Below are positions 37,330 to 46,900 of a stretch of DNA of 64,000 nt, in pieces; position 1 is the stretch's first letter; each line of letters begins with the position of its first letter. Source of the stretch: Gammaproteobacteria bacterium (lineage in GTDB: Bacteria; Pseudomonadota; Gammaproteobacteria; SURF-13). Location: assembly GCA_016195665.1 (NCBI GenBank), contig JACPZD010000028.1:62001-126000 (forward strand), in the 5' to 3' direction. The notes under the pieces were generated by a model. That model did no database searches. It was not told the origin of the DNA and worked only from the letters and a program-made list of their open reading frames with translations. The translations under genes and the position numbers were made by a program.

Positions 37330-39545
37330 AATGCGGGGCTGCGTTCCCTGCGGCCGCTCCTGCGCATCCCTGCGCTCGCGGCATTGGTGCGTCGTGCCCG
37401 GCACAGATAACTCAGCATGGCGGGGAAGATGCTGATAAACAAGATCACCACGATGCCAAATAGCGGCGTCAAGATAGGCTTGTTCCACTCTGCGCGCTGC
37501 TTGCTGCGCAGTCCGGCGTCAATGCGTATATATTTCAACTCGTTGTTGGCCATCTCGTTGGGCTTGGCGTTTTCATACCAGGCGTGGTACAGACCGAATT
37601 TCTTGCGATGCAATCCCCACAACAGCGGCGCATCCTTGCGCGCGATCTCCATCATCTTGTTGATGATCGCCTGACGCTCCGGGCCATTGTCCATGTTTTT
37701 CATCTGTTCAAATAATTTGTTGAACTCCGGGTTGTCGTAGTTCGCCGCGTTTTCACCGTTCTTGCCCACTTTGGCATTGGGGCCGTAGAGCAGAAACATA
37801 AAGTTTTCGGGATCGGGATAATCCGCGTTCCAGCCCCACTGCCAGATCTGCGCGTTGCCCTTCAGCATCTTTTCCTGAAAGCGGTTGAAATCGGTATTGC
37901 GGATATCCAATTGCAAATCCAGTTTCTGAAACTGCTTGCGCAACCAGTCGAGATAGGCCTTGTCATCGGGGCCTCGCAGCGCGGTATCAAAATGCAGCAA
38001 TAGCGGCTTGCCCGTCTGCGCATCTCGCCCGTTCGGATAGCCCGCCTCGGCCAGCAGGCGGCGCGCCTCTTCGAGCGATTTGCGCTGCGGCCGGCCGTTC
38101 ACCCAATCATAGACATAAGGATTAACACCCGTCTCGCCTTCTACATAGCCGAAGATGCCGGGCGGGATGGGCCCTTGCGCCGGAATGCCGCGCCCGTTGA
38201 GAAAGATGGAGATGAACTCTTCATAATCCACCGCGATAGAGATCGCCTGGCGTAGTTTGCGCGCGCGTTCGCTCAGGCCACCCACCACCGGGTCGAGCAT
38301 GTTGAAGCCCATGTAAGAGAGATCCGTGCCGATACTGGTAAGCAGGCGAATACCCTTTCCCTGCATCCCCTCCGTCACCGCCACATCACCGCCCGTCGAG
38401 ATGCGCACCGCCTGATCGAAGCTGTCGGAACTGATGCCTGAGGCGTCGTAATAGCCTTGTAGAAATTTGTTCCAATACGGAATACTCTCTTTTTCCAGAC
38501 TGTATACCGCCTTGTCAATAAACGGCAACGGCTTGCCGGCATCAGCGAGCAGGCCACGCTCTCTGTCTTCGGGTTCGCCTTCGCCGGGATACGTTTCACC
38601 GTGAAAATTGGGATTGCGTTCCAACACCAACTGGCGATTGGGATCATTCACCGTGAGACGGTAAGCACCGGTGCCGACGGGATACCAGTCTAGCGTGATG
38701 TTCTTTTCAATGAGCCCGGGTTGTGAATAAAAACGATCCGCCTCCGGCGGGACAGGCGCAAAAAAAGGCATCGCCAGCCAATACAAAAGTTGCGGGTATT
38801 TGCCGCGCACCTTGATGCGATAGGTGTAACGATCGAGCGCCGTAACGCCTTCCAAGGGATAACGGGTGAGATCGAGATAGCTCTGATCGCCCTGTTCCTT
38901 CGCTGCATTGTTTAACATCTCGCCATATTCTTTAAGCCCCACGATATATTCGCTCATCAAACCAAAAATAGGCGAGTGTATGCCGGGGTGTGCGAGGCGC
39001 TTGATCTGATACACGTAGTCATCGGCGACCAGCTCACGGCTGTCGCGGTATTTAAAGTCCCGGAGCGTATCAATTCCGGCAAGCTCGGAGGAAGTCAATC
39101 GGTGATAACGATAATTCCCGGTCTCGTCACGGGCGAAGGCCGGGTGGGGTTCATAGCGTATGCCGGGCTTGATGCGGATGTCGTAAATGCTGAAGGCGAT
39201 ATCCTTGGTCTCAGCGGTTTCCGGTAAAACCTTGCCCTCCGCGTCGAGATACACTGCATGCGGCATCTCTTGGGCGGCGAGCGGGATGAGTGTGTAGGGG
39301 CGTTTTAGATAATGATATTGCAACGGCGGTTCATAGATCTGCGCGATCAAGGCAAATTCGTTTTCGACATAGGATCGCGCAGGATCGAGGTGTTTGGGAC
39401 GCTCGGTGAAGGAGGAATAGAGGATATTCTTGCCCTCCTCGTGAGCGGGGTAAGGATTATTCCAGGCCTGCCCGGTGCAAGCAACGAGTGACGCCGAGAT
39501 CACGGCGAAAAACAGGCTTCGGAGCGGGCGGGCGGTGAGATTCAT
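37326..39545 (-). CDS. Peptide ABC transporter substrate-binding lipoprotein
   Basis: About 739 residues. The SBP_bac_5 family protein captures oligopeptides in the periplasm for the downstream permeases. Its lipobox is near residue 23 (SLVACTGQ). Family motifs include RPKHLDPARSY and WGWNADYPDPENF. Unusually, a C-terminal membrane helix (PLFGIVVILFISIFPAMLSYL) would tether it. The last roughly 25 residues (CRARRTNAASAGMRRSGRRE and on) are translated from an E repeat, so the protein gains an Arg-rich cytoplasmic tail. The start may be 39545 or 39554; neither has a strong ribosome site. Confidence 0.85.
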   Translation of the reverse strand: MNLTARPLRSLFFAVISASLVACTGQAWNNPYPAHEEGKNILYSSFTERPKHLDPARSYVENEFALIAQIYEPPLQYHYLKRPYTLIPLAAQEMPHAVYLDAEGKVLPETAETKDIAFSIYDIRIKPGIRYEPHPAFARDETGNYRYHRLTSSELAGIDTLRDFKYRDSRELVADDYVYQIKRLAHPGIHSPIFGLMSEYIVGLKEYGEMLNNAAKEQGDQSYLDLTRYPLEGVTALDRYTYRIKVRGKYPQLLYWLAMPFFAPVPPEADRFYSQPGLIEKNITLDWYPVGTGAYRLTVNDPNRQLVLERNPNFHGETYPGEGEPEDRERGLLADAGKPLPFIDKAVYSLEKESIPYWNKFLQGYYDASGISSDSFDQAVRISTGGDVAVTEGMQGKGIRLLTSIGTDLSYMGFNMLDPVVGGLSERARKLRQAISIAVDYEEFISIFLNGRGIPAQGPIPPGIFGYVEGETGVNPYVYDWVNGRPQRKSLEEARRLLAEAGYPNGRDAQTGKPLLLHFDTALRGPDDKAYLDWLRKQFQKLDLQLDIRNTDFNRFQEKMLKGNAQIWQWGWNADYPDPENFMFLLYGPNAKVGKNGENAANYDNPEFNKLFEQMKNMDNGPERQAIINKMMEIARKDAPLLWGLHRKKFGLYHAWYENAKPNEMANNELKYIRIDAGLRSKQRAEWNKPILTPLFGIVVILFISIFPAMLSYLCRARRTNAASAGMRRSGRRERSPAL
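37351..37403. repeat. E-subfamily repeat, copy 1 (inside coding sequence)
   Basis: CGGCCGCTCCTGCGCATCCC, continuing TGCGCTCGCGGCATTGGTGC and GTCGTGCCCGGCA. It is nearly identical to 26071-26123 and shares the order of motifs with D elements. It forms the 3' end of the substrate-binding protein gene. Confidence 0.8.
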
Positions 39546-39667
39546 TCCTATCATCTTGTCGGAAGCGTGAGCGAAGCGCAATCCTTTAGCATGAAGTTGC
39601 GGGTGGCAAGTCGCCCAGGAACACCCTACACTATATAATAGCCTTGATATAAGAAAAGGATAAATCC

Positions 39668-40450
39668 ATGGGATTTCTCAACGGTAAACGCGCCCTTATC
39701 GTGGGGCTCGCCAGCACCCGCTCCATTGCCTGGGGCATCGCCCAGGCCATGCGCCGGGAAGGGGCCGAACTGGCCCTTACCTATCAAAATGAAAAATTGC
39801 AGGAGCGAGTCGAGAAGATGGCGGCCGAGTTAGGCTCCACCATCACCCTGCCCTGCGAATTGAGCGACGATGCCGAAATCGCCCGGACATTCGAGCGGCT
39901 AAGCGAGCACTGGTCACATCTCGACAGCATCGTTCATTCAGCCGCCTATACCTTCCGCAGCGAGCTGGAAGGCCCCTATATAGACGCCGTCACCCGCGAG
40001 GGATTCCGTGTCGCGCACGATATAAGCTCCTACAGCTTCACCGCGCTCGCCAAGGCCGGCCGCAAACTGATGCAGGGCCGTAACGGGTCGCTGCTGACCT
40101 TGAGCTATCTGGGCGCCGAGCGCGTCATCCCCAATTACAACGTGATGGGCCTCGCCAAGGCGAGCCTGGAGGCCAATGTATGCTATATGGCCGACAGCCT
40201 GGGACCCGAGGGTACCCGCGTCAACGCCGTCTCGGCAGGGCCGATCAAAACCCTGGCCGCAAGCGGCATCAGCGGCTTTAACAGAATTCTCGATCACATG
40301 GAGAAAAACGCACCGCTACGGCGTAACGTGACCATCGAAGAAGTCGGCAATGCCGCCGCATTTTTGTGCTCCGATCTCGCCTCCGGCATCACCGGCGAGG
40401 TGGTGTATGTAGACAGCGGTTATCACATTGTGGGTATGGGACCGCTTTAG
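39668..40450 (+). CDS. fabI: Enoyl-[acyl-carrier-protein] reductase FabI
   Basis: A 260-residue NADH-dependent reductase of the last step of fatty acid elongation. The cofactor motif is [14 protein letters not shown]. The catalytic region [22 protein letters not shown] contains the Tyr-x6-Tyr/Lys arrangement of FabI. AAGGA lies seven bases before the ATG, and a TATAAT hexamer (39634-39639) upstream could be the -10 box. The hicAB pair follows within 20 bases. Confidence 0.93.
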   Translation: MGFLNGKRALIVGLASTRSIAWGIAQAMRREGAELALTYQNEKLQERVEKMAAELGSTITLPCELSDDAEIARTFERLSEHWSHLDSIVHSAAYTFRSELEGPYIDAVTREGFRVAHDISSYSFTALAKAGRKLMQGRNGSLLTLSYLGAERVIPNYNVMGLAKASLEANVCYMADSLGPEGTRVNAVSAGPIKTLAASGISGFNRILDHMEKNAPLRRNVTIEEVGNAAAFLCSDLASGITGEVVYVDSGYHIVGMGPL

Positions 40451-40466
40451 TAGGATAGTCGCCGGG

Positions 40467-40664
40467 ATGAAGGTGCGTGATGCACTCAAACGGCTTAACG
40501 AGTATGGTTGGTATTTAGCTGTCACTGAGGGCAGCCATCGCCAATTCAAACATCCTACGAAATTGGGTCGCGTAACCGTTCCGGGTAAACCAGGCGATGA
40601 TCTGCCACCCGGCACATTAAATAGCATCCTGCGTCAAGCAGGTTTAAAGAAACAGGAGGGTTAA
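40467..40664 (+). CDS. hicA: HicA-type mRNA interferase toxin
   Basis: A 65-residue toxin with a dsRBD-like HicA fold: KVRDALKRLNEYGW, catalytic His in EGSHRQFKHP, and the VTVPGKPGDDLPPGTLNSIL block. It cleaves mRNA when free of HicB. Start at 40467; a longer open frame begins at 40428 but runs over the fabI end. Immediately followed by hicB. Confidence 0.9.
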   Translation: MKVRDALKRLNEYGWYLAVTEGSHRQFKHPTKLGRVTVPGKPGDDLPPGTLNSILRQAGLKKQEG

Positions 40665-40665
40665 A

Positions 40666-40875
40666 ATGCGTTATGCCATAGTAATTGAGAAAGCGGAGAA
40701 CAACTATGCCGCTTATGTCCCCGATTTGCCGGGCTGCGTGGCAACCGGGAAGACCATGGAAGAAGTTGAAGATCAAATTCGCGAGGCTATTGATCTCCAT
40801 TTGCGCGGAATGCGCGAAGACGGTCTAGCCATTCCCGAGCCCACCAGCCGGGTTGAGTATGTGGACGCCGCATAA
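40666..40875 (+). CDS. hicB: HicB-type antitoxin
   Basis: A 69-residue antitoxin with the partial RNase H-like HicB fold: [28 protein letters not shown], read in two halves, and [15 protein letters not shown]. No separate DNA-binding domain follows, so it is the short form. AGGAGG lies seven bases upstream. Both genes of the pair look intact. The acs start is five bases downstream. Confidence 0.9.
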   Translation: MRYAIVIEKAENNYAAYVPDLPGCVATGKTMEEVEDQIREAIDLHLRGMREDGLAIPEPTSRVEYVDAA

Positions 40876-40880
40876 AAAAC

Positions 40881-42848
40881 ATGACCACTCGAAACATCGA
40901 ATCTACCTTACACGAAAAACGCCTTTTTGAACCTGCTGCGGAGTTTGCCGCCAAGGCGCGCATCAAAAACCGGCAAGAATTGGAGACCCTGCGCCGTGAG
41001 GCCGAAGGGGATCATGAGAAATTCTGGGCACGTCTTGCGCTCCGGGAAATCAACTGGCAAAAACCCTTTACGCATGTTCTGGATAATAGTAAGGCGCCCC
41101 ACTTTCGCTGGTTTGATGACGGGTTGTTAAACGTCTCCTACAACTGCCTCGATAGAAACCTCAAAGACAAAGCTCAAAAAACCGCCATTATTTTCGAAGG
41201 CGAACAGGGCGACGTCCGCCGCCTTAGCTACGCCGAACTTTACCGTGAGGTGTGTCATTTTGCCAATGCGCTCAAGGCCAAAGGCATTAAAAAAGGCGAC
41301 CGGGTGGTGATCTACATGCCCATGGTGCCGGAGGTCGTCGTCGCCATGCAGGCATGCGCACGTATCGGCGCGATTCACTCCGTGGTATTCGGCGGATTTT
41401 CGGCGCAATCCTTGAAAGACCGCATTGAAGACGCCGGGGCCAAAATGCTCATCACCGCCGACGGTGGCACGCGCGGCGGCAAGATCATTGAGTTAAAACT
41501 CGCCGCAGATCAGGCGCTCGGCAAAGGCTGCCCGACTATTGAGTCCGTCATTGTATTAAAGCGCAGCGGTCAAACCATTCCCATGCAAAGCGGGCGCGAT
41601 GTGTGGTGGCACGATGCAGTAAAAAATGTTCCCGATCAGTGCGATCCGGTGTGGGTGGAGAGCGAGCACCCGTTATTTTTACTTTACACCTCCGGCTCTA
41701 CAGGAAAACCAAAAGGCATCCAACATTCCAGTGCCGGTTATTTGCTCGGCACCATCGTCACCATGCAGTGGGTGTTCGACATCCGCGACGATGACATCTT
41801 CTGGTGCGCCGCGGATGTCGGCTGGGTGACAGGCCACAGTTATGTCACTTACGGCCCGCTTGCGACCGGCGCGACAATGATCATGTACGAAGGCGCGCCC
41901 ACCATCCCCGACGGCGGGCGCTTCTGGGACATCTGCCAGCGCCACGGTGTTACGATTTTTTACACCGCGCCTACGGCGATACGTGGCCTGATGAAACTGG
42001 GCGATGAGATTCCCGCCAAATACGATTTATCCAAATTGCGTTTGCTCGGCACCGTCGGCGAACCCATCAACCCCGAGGCTTGGATGTGGTATCACACCCA
42101 CATCGGACACGAACGCTGCCCCATCGTGGACACCTGGTGGCAGACGGAGACCGGCGCGCATCTCATTTCACCCATCCCCGGCGCGGTGACCACCAAACCC
42201 GGCTCCTGCACCCTGCCGCTCCCAGGCATCGCGGCGGACATTGTGGACGAAGAAGGTCACAGCATTACCAAGCCCAATCAAGGCGGATATCTGGTCATCA
42301 AAAAGCCCTGGCCGTTCATGCTGCGCACCATCTGGGGCGACGAACAGCGTTACTTGGACACCTATTGGAAAAAATTCAACAACAAATACTACGTCGCGGG
42401 CGACACCGCACACCGCGACGAAGACGGCTACTTCTGGATCATGGGCCGCGCCGACGACGTGCTGAAAGTCTCCGGCCACCGCCTCGGCACCATGGAAATC
42501 GAATCCGCCCTCGTCGCACACCCGCGCGTCGCCGAAGCCGCCGTCGTAGGCAAACCTGACGAGATTAAAGGCGAAGCGGTATTTGCCTACGTAGTATTGC
42601 GCGGCTCACGCCCCGCAGGCGGCGTGGACGCAACACTCACCAAAGAATTGCGCGCCTGGGTCACCGAACAGATCGGCCCCATCGCCCGCCCGGACGACAT
42701 CCGCTACGCCGACAACCTCCCCAAGACCCGCTCCGGCAAAATCATGAGGCGTCTGCTGCGCTCTATCGCCGCAGGTGAGGCCATCACGCAGGATACTTCA
42801 ACACTGGAAAATGAGGCGATACTGTTGCAGTTGCAGGGGAAGGCATAA
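40881..42848 (+). CDS. acs: Acetyl-CoA synthetase (AMP-forming)
   Basis: A 655-residue adenylate-forming enzyme making acetyl-CoA from acetate, ATP and CoA. The P-loop is [11 protein letters not shown], the central motif DTWWQTETG, and the C-terminal [10 protein letters not shown] carries the lysine usually controlled by acetylation. Length is typical. It is only five bases behind hicB, so it may share transcripts with the toxin-antitoxin pair. Confidence 0.95.
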   Translation: MTTRNIESTLHEKRLFEPAAEFAAKARIKNRQELETLRREAEGDHEKFWARLALREINWQKPFTHVLDNSKAPHFRWFDDGLLNVSYNCLDRNLKDKAQKTAIIFEGEQGDVRRLSYAELYREVCHFANALKAKGIKKGDRVVIYMPMVPEVVVAMQACARIGAIHSVVFGGFSAQSLKDRIEDAGAKMLITADGGTRGGKIIELKLAADQALGKGCPTIESVIVLKRSGQTIPMQSGRDVWWHDAVKNVPDQCDPVWVESEHPLFLLYTSGSTGKPKGIQHSSAGYLLGTIVTMQWVFDIRDDDIFWCAADVGWVTGHSYVTYGPLATGATMIMYEGAPTIPDGGRFWDICQRHGVTIFYTAPTAIRGLMKLGDEIPAKYDLSKLRLLGTVGEPINPEAWMWYHTHIGHERCPIVDTWWQTETGAHLISPIPGAVTTKPGSCTLPLPGIAADIVDEEGHSITKPNQGGYLVIKKPWPFMLRTIWGDEQRYLDTYWKKFNNKYYVAGDTAHRDEDGYFWIMGRADDVLKVSGHRLGTMEIESALVAHPRVAEAAVVGKPDEIKGEAVFAYVVLRGSRPAGGVDATLTKELRAWVTEQIGPIARPDDIRYADNLPKTRSGKIMRRLLRSIAAGEAITQDTSTLENEAILLQLQGKA

Positions 42849-42904
42849 TGGTTAAGGCAATTCATCACGCCATTTATGGCGGCTATTTCTAGTCAGGCTC
42901 ACAG

Positions 42905-43060
42905 ATGCTAAGCCGCACTGCATGCATTGTTTTGCTCGCGCTCTTCGCCGCAGCCGCTTCTGCGGACAGACCTCAAGTGCAGCATGTCACTGGCATTTAC
43001 AGCAATCTCTATTACAGCGAAGAGAGCGGAACTTGTCGTCCGTTGGAGCCAAGGCACTGA
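42905..43060 (+). pseudogene. Truncated secreted protein remnant
   Basis: A 51-codon frame with a convincing signal peptide (MLSRTACIVLLALFAAAASA) followed by only about 30 residues (DRPQVQHVTGIYSNLYYSEE and on). The abrupt end after the start of what looks like a folded domain suggests a gene broken at its 3' side. No strong ribosome site is seen. It may instead be a genuine tiny secreted peptide. Confidence 0.4.
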
Positions 43061-43121
43061 GGAGCATCTAATGCGTGGTAAAAGTTACTGGCAGTGAGCC
43101 CCACAAGGCACTCCAGCCCGG

Positions 43122-43155
43122 GAGGGCACAATAGCGCAGCGTATTGCGCCGGATG
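43122..43155. repeat. Short dispersed palindrome, copy 2
   Basis: Reverse-complement relative of 13778-13813 (CATCCGG, GCAAT, GCGC, ATTG, CCCT in the same order). Apart from this and the remnant at 42905, the 415-base gap between acs and the HigB-like pseudogene holds nothing I recognise. Confidence 0.55.
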
Positions 43156-43263
43156 CCGCGACGGATATACATAGGCTTCGCTAACCCGCCTACTCAAATA
43201 CACTCCATACCGCTTGCGATTCCCGCCTTGAACTTTTGTATCCAATCGAATACACTGTGAGGC

Positions 43264-43573
43264 ATGTACACTTTATCTGCGCTCCGAGGAATTCGACGCT
43301 TGGCTTGCGGCACTTAAAGACAAGGTCGGACGCGCCAGAATCATCCATCGCATTCGCGCTGCCGAGGCTGGTAACTTCGGCGACTGTGAGCCGGTTGGTG
43401 AAGGAGTGTCGGAAATGCGTATTCATGTCGGGCCAGGCTACCGGCTTTATTACATGCGGCGCGGAAAAGTGATCTATCTGCTCTTGCTGGGCGGCGACAA
43501 GTCCGGCCGGAAGCGCGACATCAAGCGCGCCCTGGAAATGGCGCGAACGTTGAAGCGGGAGAAAATACCATGA
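43264..43573 (+). pseudogene. HigB/Gp49-type toxin with +1 frameshift
   Basis: From ATG 43264 the reading is MYTLS. After skipping one base (G at 43279) it continues RSEEFDAWLAALKDKVGRAR, then a full Gp49/HigB toxin with EMRIHVGPGYRLYY and GGDKSGRKRDI, ending TGA at 43573. The uncorrected frame stops early and the long frame has no start codon, so the toxin appears frameshifted close to its N-terminus. A sequencing error cannot be excluded. The stop overlaps the antitoxin start (ATGA). Confidence 0.7.
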
Positions 43574-43929
43574 CGAAATTTGCACATTTTGACGCAGCGG
43601 ATTATTTGACAGACGAAGAAACCATCGCGGAATATCTTACCGTTGCACTGGAAGATCCGAACCCGGACTTGTTTCTGGTCGCAGTGCGAGACGTTGCCCG
43701 TGCACATGGCATGACGCAACTGGCGAAGGACACCGGACTGGGGCGCGAAAGCCTCTACAAGGCGCTCACGCCCGGCGCCAAACCGCGCTACGACACGGTG
43801 CTGAAAATTATGCACGCTCTCGGGGTAAAACTAACGGCGGCTCCAGCCCGTAGGATGGGCAGAGCGAAGCGAACCCCCATCATCATTATCAAGACAACTA
43901 ATGACGGAAAAGTAGGATCAAGTAAGTAG
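43570..43929 (+). CDS. HigA-like HTH antitoxin (addiction module)
   Basis: A 119-residue antitoxin of the type paired with Gp49/HigB toxins. An N-terminal toxin-binding part (ADYLTDEETIAEYLTVALED) precedes a helix-turn-helix (MTQLAKDTGLGRESLYKALTPGAKPRYDTV, in two helices). The family normally ends near LGVKLTAAPA. Here about 26 extra residues (RRMGRAKRTPIIIIK and on) appear to come from a dispersed repeat at 43849. The extension should follow the folded domain. Confidence 0.8.
   Translation: MTKFAHFDAADYLTDEETIAEYLTVALEDPNPDLFLVAVRDVARAHGMTQLAKDTGLGRESLYKALTPGAKPRYDTVLKIMHALGVKLTAAPARRMGRAKRTPIIIIKTTNDGKVGSSK
43849..43888. repeat. Probable short dispersed repeat extending the antitoxin gene
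   Basis: CGTAGGATGGGCAGAGCGAA followed by GCGAACCCCCATCA. The form (GTAGGATGGG...CCCATC hairpin) is that of a repeat commonly scattered in proteobacterial genomes. Only this copy is seen in the window, so the call rests on recognition, not comparison. Confidence 0.4.
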
Positions 43930-43992
43930 TTTTTCCGAAATAAGCTCCGTTCGTGCTACTCTGTAGCAAGATGCCTAAGCAGAGTATCGAAC

Positions 43993-46900
43993 GTGTCCGC
44001 TGCCCCTAATATTCCCTTTGACGGCCTCGGTTTTGCCGATCTGTTCCGGATCCATGGCTTGCGCCGCCTTGATGAGCTGTTTCTAAACCGGCTTGCTGCG
44101 GATGACACGGCTTTGCACGCTGGGCTGCTGAGTTATCGCGCCCCCTCTACGTCATTGACTCCCTTAGAGCAGAGTGAACTGCTACTCGCCTGTGCGCCCT
44201 ATTTGGAAGATTTCATCGCCGAACTGTTCGATATCGAACAGGAACTCGAGACCTCCCAGGCACGCACGCTCTCGCACAATGTCGTATCTGCTTTCAAGAA
44301 ATTATTTGTACAGCGTCGCGCGCGGCGGCGCTTGAAGGAAGATCCGCCGGAGACTTTTACCGAGCTGGATAGCTGGCTTGGCTCGGCGCTGGCAAGTTCT
44401 CCATTTAATGGGATGGATCGGGAACGCGCCGTGGCAAGTCTCGCCGAGCAGTGGCTCAAAGACCCTGAAACCAATGCGGAAGTCATTGAAAAACTGACCC
44501 GCTGGTGCATCCGCGCCATCAATGATGAAGACGGTCGTGCAGCGGTAAGCGGCTGGGTAAGTTTCAAATTTCCGCAGCCGCTCGATTACCCCCACCTGGT
44601 GCGCATTCAAAAAACTCTGAACGATCCCTTGCCACGATTGGAAGGCCCACCCGATCAGCGGCATAAGCGTGACGGCTTCAAGCTCACCGATTCGCGCATG
44701 TCCGCGCGCGCGGTGCAGGATCAAGTCAATTACTGCATCTACTGCCACGATCACGACGGCGATTTTTGTTCCAAGGGTTTCCCGGAGAAGAAAGCAGAAC
44801 CGGAGCGCGGCTTAAAGATCAATCCGCTCGGCGTGGCGCTCACCGGCTGTCCCCTGGAAGAAAAGATCTCCGAGATGCACACCTTGAAACGGGATGGCCA
44901 CACCATCGCGGCGCTCGCTATGGCGATGGTGGACAACCCCATGGTGCCCGCCACCGGCCACCGCATCTGCAACGACTGCATGAAGGGCTGCATCTATCAA
45001 AAGCAGGACCCGGTGGACATCCCGCAGATCGAGACGCGCTGCCTCACCGACGTCCTGGAACTTCCCTGGGGCGTGGAGATTTATGATTTGCTGACGCGCT
45101 GGAACCCGTTGCGCCGGCAACAGTACCTGGCCAAACCTTACAACGGCCGCAAGGTGATGATTGCTGGGATGGGTCCGGCCGGCTTCACCCTCGCCCACCA
45201 TCTTACTATGGAAGGCTGCGCGGTGGTCGGCATTGACGGCCTCAAGATCGAGCCGCTGCCGCAGGGGCTGGTGCAAAAACCGGTGCGCGATTATTCGACC
45301 CTGGAGGAATCGCTCGACACGCGCATCATGACCGGTTTCGGCGGGGTGGCGGAATACGGCATCACCGTGCGCTGGGACAAAAATTTTCTGAAGCTCATTT
45401 ATTTAAGTCTGTCGCGTCGGCCCTTGTTTCAGGTGTTTGGCGGCGTGCGGCTGGGCGGGACCCTCACCCTCGACGACACCTGGCGGCTTGGTTTTGACCA
45501 CGTCAGCATCGCCACGGGGGCGGGACTCCCCAAGGTGGCGCCGATGGAAAATTCTCTGGCGCGCGGCATGCGCCAGGCCAATGATTTTCTCATGGCCCTG
45601 CAACTCACTGGCGCAGCCAAGAGTACCAGCCTCACCAATCTGCAGGTGCGTATGCCCGCGGTGGTCATCGGCGGCGGGCTCACCGGCATTGATACGGCGA
45701 CCGAGGTGCAGGTCTATTACATCACCCAGGTCGAAAAAACCCTGGCACGTTATGAAACCCTGGCGCGGGCCTTTGGCGAGGCGCGCATCCGCAGCCAGTT
45801 GGACGAAGAGTCGGCGGGGATACTCGAAGAATTTCTCGAACACGGCCGTGCCGTGCGCACGGAACGCACCCGCGCCGCGGCGGCTTCCGAAGCACCGAAT
45901 TTTTTACCTCTGTTGCGCACGTGGGGCGGTGTGACGGTAGCTTATCGCCAAACGATGCATCAATCGCCCGCCTATATCCGCAATCACGAAGAAATCAGCA
46001 AGGCGCTGGAAGAAGGCATCTTCTATGCCGAGGGCCTGGAGCCGGTGCGCGCCGTGCTGGATCGCTTCAAACACGTCGAGGCGCTGGTGTGCCGCCGCCG
46101 TGTTCGTGATGAGCACGGCAAATGGACAGCGACGAATGAGGAAGTGACATTGCCTGCGCGCGCGATTTTTGTCGCAGCCGGCGCCACGCCCAACACCATT
46201 TACGAACGTGAATACCCCGGCAGCTTCGCCATGCAGGGCGATCACTTTCAGCCTTACCAGGAACAAAACCACAGCCTGCATCAGGTGGGACACACAGCGC
46301 ATTGCAAAGAGGCTGTGTTCGGTCCGTTTACCTCATATGCCAAGAATGACCACCGCGTCAGCTTCATCGGCGACACGCATCCGGTATTCCACGGCAGCGT
46401 GGTCAAGGCCATCGCCTCGGCCCTGCGCAGTTATCCGCACATCATGGCCAAACTGCCGCCCGACTCTGCACGCCTTGACGATCATCCCGTGTTCCATGCC
46501 CAGATGCGGGATCTGCTGCAGCCGCGCGTCATACGTGTGCACCGGCACAGCCCCAGCGTGGTTGAGCTTCAAGTGCGCGCCCCGCTCGCCGCACGCAATC
46601 TGCGCCCCGGTCAATTCTTCCGCCTGCAAAACTTTGAGAGCCTGAGCCCCGTCATTGAAGGCAGCCGGCTGCAAACCGAGACGATGGCGCTTACTGGCGT
46701 CACCCACGAAACCGATCCCGATTGCGTCTCGCTCATGGTGCTCGAAGTCGGCGCCAGTTCACGGCTGTGCGCGACGCTGCGCGTGGGGCAGCCCATCGTG
46801 CTGATGGGGCCGACCGGCAAACCGACTGAAATCCCTCAAGGCGAAACTATTCTCGTAGCAGGCGGACGCCGCGGCGCAGCAGTGATGCTTACCTTAGGCC

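Noticed and set aside
37330-37488. N-terminally extended start for the YejB-like permease
   Set aside because: The extension is E-repeat sequence overlapping the upstream gene; MIAYIIRR at 37329 is the family start.
40428-40466. Longer HicA start at 40428
   Set aside because: It overlaps the fabI end and the extra residues do not belong to the HicA fold.
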